NCBI GenBank assembly: GCA_020632995.1
Contig: JACKEN010000002.1
Span: 598,501 to 662,500, forward strand
DNA from: Deltaproteobacteria bacterium
GTDB taxonomy: Bacteria > Myxococcota > Kuafuiibacteriia > Kuafuiibacteriales > Kuafuiibacteriaceae
Length of the DNA stretch: 64,000 nucleotides
Direction: 5' to 3'
Shown here: piece by piece, positions 60,016 through 64,000 of the stretch
Layout: the number at the start of each line of letters is the position of its first letter
Position numbering within the stretch: the first letter of the stretch is position 1
Position numbers and translations under genes: made by a program
The notes under the pieces: generated by a model
Database searches by the model: none
What the model was told of the DNA's origin: nothing
Seen by the model: only the letters and a program-made list of their open reading frames with translations

Positions 60016-60963
60016 CTACGCTCGAGCGAGCGCCGCCCCCCACGCCGACAGCCCATCGAGGCGCGGCAGCCGCTGCACGCCCTCCGGCACCCGGGGCGCG
60101 TGCCCGCCCACGACGAGCTCGACATCGACCGGCAGCGCGCGCCTGAGCGCGCCGAGCTCCGCCTCGGTGTGCTCGGGCCGGGCCGCCGCCGACGACGCGA
60201 TCACCACCGCCCGGGCCGAGGTGTCCCGCGCCGCCCGCGCCACCTCCAGCGCGGGGGTGTCGGCGCCCAGGATCAGCGGGCGCAGCCCCTGTCGGGCGAG
60301 CAGCGCGGCGGCCAGGTGCAGGACAAGGGTGTGCTGCTCCCCCGTCAGCGCGGCGAGCACCACGTGGGGGCCTCGCCCCTGGCGGGCCAGCCCGCGCCAC
60401 CGCTCGGCGACGAAGTCGCGCAGGCGCTCGCTCGCGAAGTGCTCGTGCGCCACCCCCAGCTCACCGCGTGCCCAGGCCTCGCCCAGCGTGCGCAGGAAGG
60501 GGCCGGCCAGCGCGAGCACGAAGGCCTCCGCCCCGAGCGCCCCCCACGCTTCGCCCAGGGCCCGCTCGAGGGCGTCCGCCTCGAAGGCGCGCACGTGGTC
60601 GAGCCAGGCCGCCACGTGCGCCTCAGGGGCGCTGAGCGCGGTCTCGGGGGCGGTGCCCAGCGTCTCCTCGTCGCGCGCGGCGCTCGGCGGCGGGCGGAGC
60701 CCGAGGAGCGCCTCCAGCGCGGGCACCGGGCACGTCACCACCGCCGAGGGCCGGTGCCCGTGCTGCAGGGCCTGGTGCACCAGGCGGAGCCGGGCCGCGG
60801 TCTCCAGGGTGTAGCGGCGGTGCCCGGACGCGGTGCGCCGGGGCGTCGGGAACCCGTAGCGTCGCTCCCAGGTCCGGAGCGTCTCGGTCGCGATCCCTGT
60901 CGCGCGGGCCAGGCCGCCGATCGAGAGCACCGCGCCGCCCGTAGTGTCGCCGGGGCCGTCCAT
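60016..60963 (-). CDS. MerR-type regulator with cobalamin-binding domain (CarH/CarA-like)
   Basis: 315 aa. N-terminal MerR winged helix (LSIGGLARATGIATETLRTWERRYGF, residues ~13-38, and SGHRRYTLETAARLRLV). The middle has the helical bundle with W-x9-EH (WARGELGVAHEHFASERL) that caps adenosylcobalamin in CarH, and the Rossmann part carries ExH (GEQHTLVLHLAA) with the lower-ligand His. So B12 binding and green-light release of DNA, as in Myxococcus/Thermus CarH, are plausible; the third conserved residue after the His is Val instead of the usual Gly. No carotenoid gene is in the window, so its target is unknown. Ends 3 nt from the HEAT protein stop, convergent. Confidence 0.85.
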   Translation of the reverse strand: MDGPGDTTGGAVLSIGGLARATGIATETLRTWERRYGFPTPRRTASGHRRYTLETAARLRLVHQALQHGHRPSAVVTCPVPALEALLGLRPPPSAARDEETLGTAPETALSAPEAHVAAWLDHVRAFEADALERALGEAWGALGAEAFVLALAGPFLRTLGEAWARGELGVAHEHFASERLRDFVAERWRGLARQGRGPHVVLAALTGEQHTLVLHLAAALLARQGLRPLILGADTPALEVARAARDTSARAVVIASSAAARPEHTEAELGALRRALPVDVELVVGGHAPRVPEGVQRLPRLDGLSAWGAALARA

Positions 60964-61022
60964 CCCGCCCTCTGGGTAGTGAGCGACCGGCTACGCCGCA
61001 AGCCGATCGTGGGGCGGGGCGC

Positions 61023-61706
61023 CTACGAGACCTGCCAGCGCCGGACCGCGTCGGTGACCGCGCCGAACACCCGGCGATCCAGGAGCGAGCCCGCGTGGGC
61101 CACGTGGTCCAGCTCGAGCTGCGGGTGCGGATCGAGGAACGCGCTCGTGTGAGGCGCGATCATCTGGTCGTAGCGCGCCCCGATGGTGAGGATCCGGCCC
61201 TCGAGCCGCTCCAATCGGTGCGCCCCCGCGAGGACGTCCCGCATCATGTCGCTGTCGGGGGCGAGGGCGCGCAGGCCCGGGCTCAGGGCGAGGCGGGAGC
61301 GCCAGGTGCCGTGGAGCGGGGCGCAGATCGAGACCCAGCCCAGCACGTTGTCGGGCACGTCGTCGTCCTGCAGCACCATGCGCAGCAGGAGCCCGCCCAG
61401 GCTGTGGCCGACCACCACCAGGCGATCGCTCCGGGGGGCCACCTTCTCGACGTACTCGGCGAGGTCCTCCGCCAGCGCCCGCGGGTGCCGCAGCGAGGAG
61501 TACTCGAAGGAGCCGAACCACTGGGCGTAGGGCTCGAGGGCCCGCTTCAACCCGAGGAACTGGGAGCCGTTGGCCCCCACCCCGGGCACGAAGAGCACGC
61601 CGGTGTCCGCCTGGCCCTTCGGGCTCTGGAGCACCCGACGCCGCGACGGGCTCATCAGCCCGAGGCGCAGGTAGGCTTGCGCCTCCACCGTGACCAGCTT
61701 GAGCAT
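61023..61706 (-). CDS. Lipase-like alpha/beta-hydrolase
   Basis: 227 aa from ATG 61706 (MLKLVTVEAQAYLRLG). The nucleophile elbow is VVVGHSLGGLLLRMVL (GHSLG), with GVLFVPGVGANGSQFLGLKRAL as the oxyanion strand, acid candidate in TIGARYDQMIAP and His in LDHVAHAGSLLD. LHGTW after ICAP is like the PGAP1/lipase class-2 group. No signal peptide, so cytoplasmic. The frame upstream to 61811 overlaps the redoxin gene end and is Arg/Pro-rich noise. 4 nt separate it from the upstream redoxin stop: same operon. Confidence 0.85.
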   Translation of the reverse strand: MLKLVTVEAQAYLRLGLMSPSRRRVLQSPKGQADTGVLFVPGVGANGSQFLGLKRALEPYAQWFGSFEYSSLRHPRALAEDLAEYVEKVAPRSDRLVVVGHSLGGLLLRMVLQDDDVPDNVLGWVSICAPLHGTWRSRLALSPGLRALAPDSDMMRDVLAGAHRLERLEGRILTIGARYDQMIAPHTSAFLDPHPQLELDHVAHAGSLLDRRVFGAVTDAVRRWQVS

Positions 61707-61710
61707 GGCG

Positions 61711-62304
61711 TCAGGGGGCCTTGACCTCCGCCGGCAGGAGGGCCTCGACCTCGGCGCCGAAGGCCTCCTGCATCGTCGTCTTGGCGTCGTACTTGGCCTT
61801 CTTGAGCACACCCTCCTGATCGATGAGGAAGGTGGCGGGCAGGGACACCGTCTTGCCGAGATAGCGCTCGGCCACGAAGTCGGTCGGATCCTCGAGCACG
61901 AGGAACGGCACCGGGTTCTTCTCGAGGAAGGCCTTGAGCCGGGCCTTGCCGTCGGTCTGCTCGTGCAGGGCCACGAGGACCACCTTGAGCCCCCGGGCCG
62001 CGTAGCTCTCGTGCATCTTCACCAGCTCGGGCAGCGACTTCTTGCAGGGCTCGCAGTCGGTCCGGAAGAAGTCCAGCAGCACCGGGTGCTTGGTGACGCC
62101 CTTGCGGAAGGGCTTGCCGGGGAAGGCGAAGTCCTTGAGGTAGTAGACGTGCCCTTCCTTCGGGGTGCGCAGCTTGAATTGCGGGACCGGCTTGCCGGCC
62201 TCGAGGCGCAGGGTCTGGGTGGCGCCGGCCCAGGCGAGGCCGGGCCCCGCGGTGAGGGCCAGGGCGGTGCCGGCGATGAACGTACGTCGCGTGTAGTGTG
62301 TCAT
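61711..62304 (-). CDS. Exported redoxin (AhpC/TlpA-type thioredoxin fold)
   Basis: 197 aa from ATG 62304. The N-terminus YTRRTFIAGTALALTAGPGLAWA resembles a twin-arginine (Tat) signal, though the motif is RRTFIA without the usual following Lys. The thioredoxin fold has active site RTDCEPCKKSLPELVKM (CEPC) and the cis-Pro loop VSLPATFLIDQEG. It likely acts as a periplasmic thiol oxidoreductase. It follows the LPP20-like lipoprotein gene by 17 nt and precedes the lipase-like gene by 4 nt. Confidence 0.87.
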   Translation of the reverse strand: MTHYTRRTFIAGTALALTAGPGLAWAGATQTLRLEAGKPVPQFKLRTPKEGHVYYLKDFAFPGKPFRKGVTKHPVLLDFFRTDCEPCKKSLPELVKMHESYAARGLKVVLVALHEQTDGKARLKAFLEKNPVPFLVLEDPTDFVAERYLGKTVSLPATFLIDQEGVLKKAKYDAKTTMQEAFGAEVEALLPAEVKAP

Positions 62305-62321
62305 GGCTGTTCCGTGGCCGC

Positions 62322-63455
62322 TCACTGCAGGGTCGGCAGGGTCTTGGCCAACCACCCGGTCAGCGCCTTCTCGACCTCACCGCAGCTCTTGTCTTGGGCG
62401 CCCTTGAAGTTGACGTGGCCGGCCTTCTTCGGCTTCACCTCGCTGACCTGAATTATGCGGTCCGCGTCGGTGTCATAGATGACGCCGCGCCCGCCGCAGT
62501 GGACGAAGGTGAAGCCGTCCTCCTTGGCGGTGAGCTTGGCGTCGTAGTGGACGGCGAGCACGAAGCCGGCGGACCGGACCATCGCGTCCGCCGCGGGGTT
62601 CGCGGACGCGAGGATCTGGCGCGCCACGTCGCTGCTCACCGCGGCCGAGGACACCTTGAAGCCGTCCTTCGAGACCTCCTCCTTGACCGCGCCCACCCGG
62701 TGCTCGGCGCAGGGGGCGGGCTTGCCGTCCTCGCTACACTCCACCGCCACGTGGAAGACCTTGCGGCGTTCCTTGTCCTGGTTCGCGAGGCGGGCCTTGA
62801 GGGCCTCCACCGCGTCCCAGAGCAGGCCGCTGTTGGGGAAGCGCTCGCTGTCGAGCGGCACCTGGGCCTTCATCGGCCCGAGGATCTTCTTGGCCTCCTT
62901 CAGCCGCGTGGAGGCCTCCGCCACCCGCATCGCCTTGGACGCCGCCTCGGCCTCGAGGAACGCGGCCAGGGCCCGCTCGGCCCGCTGGCGCTGGGAGGCG
63001 AGCACCGCCTCGTATTGGCTCTTCGGCCACTCCACCAGGGCGTAGGCGTCCCAGCCCCCATCGCTCGCGGGGCCGCTCTCGGTGGCCTTCACCACCGCCT
63101 CCCGGATCGTGAGCTCGTCCCCCGCGATGTCGACGGTGAGCTCCACCGACTGGGTCAGCTGCCCGTTCCGCTCGACCTCCTCGGACTTGAAGTCCGACTT
63201 GATCTGCGCCCCGCAGAACACCGTGAGCTCGGACAGCGCCTTCTGGACCGCCAGATCCCGCGCCATGTGCTCGTCCGCCGCCCCGGACGCGCTCCCCACG
63301 AAGAACAGGGACCGGGCGCCCTTCGGGGGGCTGTTGAACCAGGTGGGCGCCGCGGGTCCGGAGCGGGCCTTCTGCCCCCCGCAACCCGCCACCAGGGCGA
63401 AGAGGAGGGCCACGGCGAGGGGCCTGAGGTCTCGGAGTCGGCTGGAGCGCATCAT
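62322..63455 (-). CDS. Lipoprotein with LPP20-like domain
   Basis: 377 aa from ATG 63455 (ATG 63452 also possible). Lipoprotein signal LRPLAVALLFALVAGC. Residues ~30-110 (PTWFNSPPKGARSLFFVGSASG ... ARDLAVQKALSELTVFCGAQIKSDF) show the LPP20-type pattern of P-W-F, 'vGsa' and a helix of alternating Ala. Residues 140-200 are helical and coiled-coil-like (AERALAAFLEAEAASKAMRVAEASTRLKEAKKI). The end has GRGVIYDTDADRIIQVSEVKPKKAG. The frame upstream to 63755 only reads the GC-rich repeat. Likely an outer-membrane-anchored protein; function unknown. Confidence 0.75.
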   Translation of the reverse strand: MMRSSRLRDLRPLAVALLFALVAGCGGQKARSGPAAPTWFNSPPKGARSLFFVGSASGAADEHMARDLAVQKALSELTVFCGAQIKSDFKSEEVERNGQLTQSVELTVDIAGDELTIREAVVKATESGPASDGGWDAYALVEWPKSQYEAVLASQRQRAERALAAFLEAEAASKAMRVAEASTRLKEAKKILGPMKAQVPLDSERFPNSGLLWDAVEALKARLANQDKERRKVFHVAVECSEDGKPAPCAEHRVGAVKEEVSKDGFKVSSAAVSSDVARQILASANPAADAMVRSAGFVLAVHYDAKLTAKEDGFTFVHCGGRGVIYDTDADRIIQVSEVKPKKAGHVNFKGAQDKSCGEVEKALTGWLAKTLPTLQ

Positions 63456-63545
63456 TTCGCAGAGCCGGGGGTGACCCGGGCAGCCCGACTGTAACCGAAC
63501 CCGGGGGGGATGCCAGCCGGGATCTCCGTCACAGCCGCCCACCCG

Positions 63546-63697
63546 CCCGGGACCCCCGCAGGCGAAGCGCGGGGCCGGCCGCAGGCCGTCGGCGAGGGGT
63601 GGGACGGCTCCGCCGGCCCGGGACCCCCGCAAGCGAAGCGCGCAGGCGGGCGCAGGCCGTCGGCGAGGGGTGGGACGGCTCCGCCGGCCCGGGACCC
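63546..63697. repeat. Dispersed GC-rich repeat: two tandem 71-bp units plus a partial third
   Basis: Units start at CCCGGGACCC 63546 and 63617, with a third start at 63688. Each carries AAGCGAAGCGCGG/CAG, GCAGGCCGTCGGCGAGGGG and the core TGGGACGGCTCCGCCGG. It occupies most of the 294-bp gap between divergent lipoprotein and secreted-protein genes, so the promoters of both must lie at its flanks. Apart from it, nothing is recognised in 63456-63749. Confidence 0.85.
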
Positions 63698-63749
63698 CAG
63701 TACCCGAACATTGCGCTTTGGGGCCTCTGTCCATGAGACTAGCGCCGCC

Positions 63750-64000
63750 ATGCACCTGCGCTGGTTGACGATCCCCGCCCTCCTGGCCGGCCTGGCCGGC
63801 GCCCCGGCCGCCCTCGGCGGGTCTCCGGTCACGGAACCGGTGCGGCGGGTGGACCGCATGTGGGTGGTCGGCGCCCCCGTCCTGGACGAGGTCACCATCG
63901 GCCTCTACGCCTGGGTGGAGGATCGGGCCCTGCAGCTCGCCGCGAAGCCCGGCAAGTCGGGCCGAGGCACCTTCCGGATCCGCGTACGCTCCACCGCGGA
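63750..64000 (+). CDS. Secreted protein of unknown function (5' part only)
   Basis: 83 codons from ATG 63750, running off the right edge. Signal peptide MHLRWLTIPALLAGLAGAPAALG with probable cleavage after ALG. The mature start SPVTEPVRRVDRMWVVGAPVL and a beta-like segment (VTIGLYAWVEDRALQLAAK) follow; too short to assign. No lipobox. It is divergent from the LPP20-like gene across the repeat. Confidence 0.65.
   Translation, partial: MHLRWLTIPALLAGLAGAPAALGGSPVTEPVRRVDRMWVVGAPVLDEVTIGLYAWVEDRALQLAAKPGKSGRGTFRIRVRSTA

Overview
The window is a GC-rich (about 70%) chromosomal stretch, most likely from a member of the Myxococcota or a close relative. The best taxonomic signs are a subtilase ending in a MYXO-CTERM-like tail (Gly-Cys-x-Cys, membrane segment, Arg cluster), many small lipoproteins, a eukaryote-type Ser/Thr kinase, a PEGA-like protein, a CarH-like B12 photoreceptor-regulator and intergenic GC-rich repeats. 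There is no phage, plasmid, IS element or CRISPR array. Most genes are housekeeping or envelope genes in short operons, many with ATGA/GTGA/TGATG stop-start overlaps.

Layout. 1-2959: the end of an aromatic meta-cleavage operon (semialdehyde dehydrogenase, cut by the window edge, and XylE-type catechol 2,3-dioxygenase), divergent from a LysR regulator, with a textbook ATAC-N7-GTAT box between them. 2960-3839: hairpins, a tandem 95-bp repeat carrying copies of the tmRNA 3' end, then ssrA (tmRNA, tag ANDEPALALAA) with its promoter. 3993-11368: an unknown protein, SelB, a zinc-ribbon/TPR membrane protein, a nucleotide-sugar dehydrogenase and a lipoprotein. 11365-22051 (minus strand): a tightly packed run of DUF2892-like membrane protein, ECF sigma factor, zinc anti-sigma factor, recC, recB, recD and rsmE. 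22105-25480: gamma-glutamylcyclotransferase-like protein, TlpA-like thioredoxin, an unknown protein and a LuxR-type regulator with a strong terminator. 25578-32400: unknown protein, GNAT acetyltransferase, subtilase, TPR/double cyclic-nucleotide-binding protein, a membrane-anchored DnaJ C-terminal domain without a J domain, and aspartokinase. 32490-36255: lipoprotein, alpha/beta hydrolase, PEGA-like protein.

36256-37576 is the most unusual part. On the minus strand, downstream of a conserved 245-aa protein of unknown function, lie two tandem tRNA-mimicking modules in which a T arm and 3' acceptor strand come BEFORE a matching 5' acceptor strand and D arm. The second is enclosed by four further nested helices of 7-9 bp and carries a UCCGAAG motif near its base. 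This is the architecture of a bacterial Y RNA (YrlA type), but no Ro60/Rsr gene is in the window.

37647-64000: lipoprotein, Ser/Thr kinase, glycogen phosphorylase, a divergent NAD-dependent DNA ligase, a CNNM/CorC-type transporter next to a voltage-sensor channel with an RCK domain and no GYG filter, a three-gene envelope operon (TPR membrane protein, Cys-rich lipoprotein, VWA lipoprotein), Nudix hydrolase, cytochrome c lipoprotein plus 2,4-dienoyl-CoA reductase-like SDR, an ARPP-1-like secreted protein, glutamate dehydrogenase, two lipoproteins (one with HEAT repeats), the CarH-like regulator, a lipase-like hydrolase, a thiol redoxin, a lipoprotein, dispersed 71-bp repeats and the start of a secreted protein cut by the right edge.
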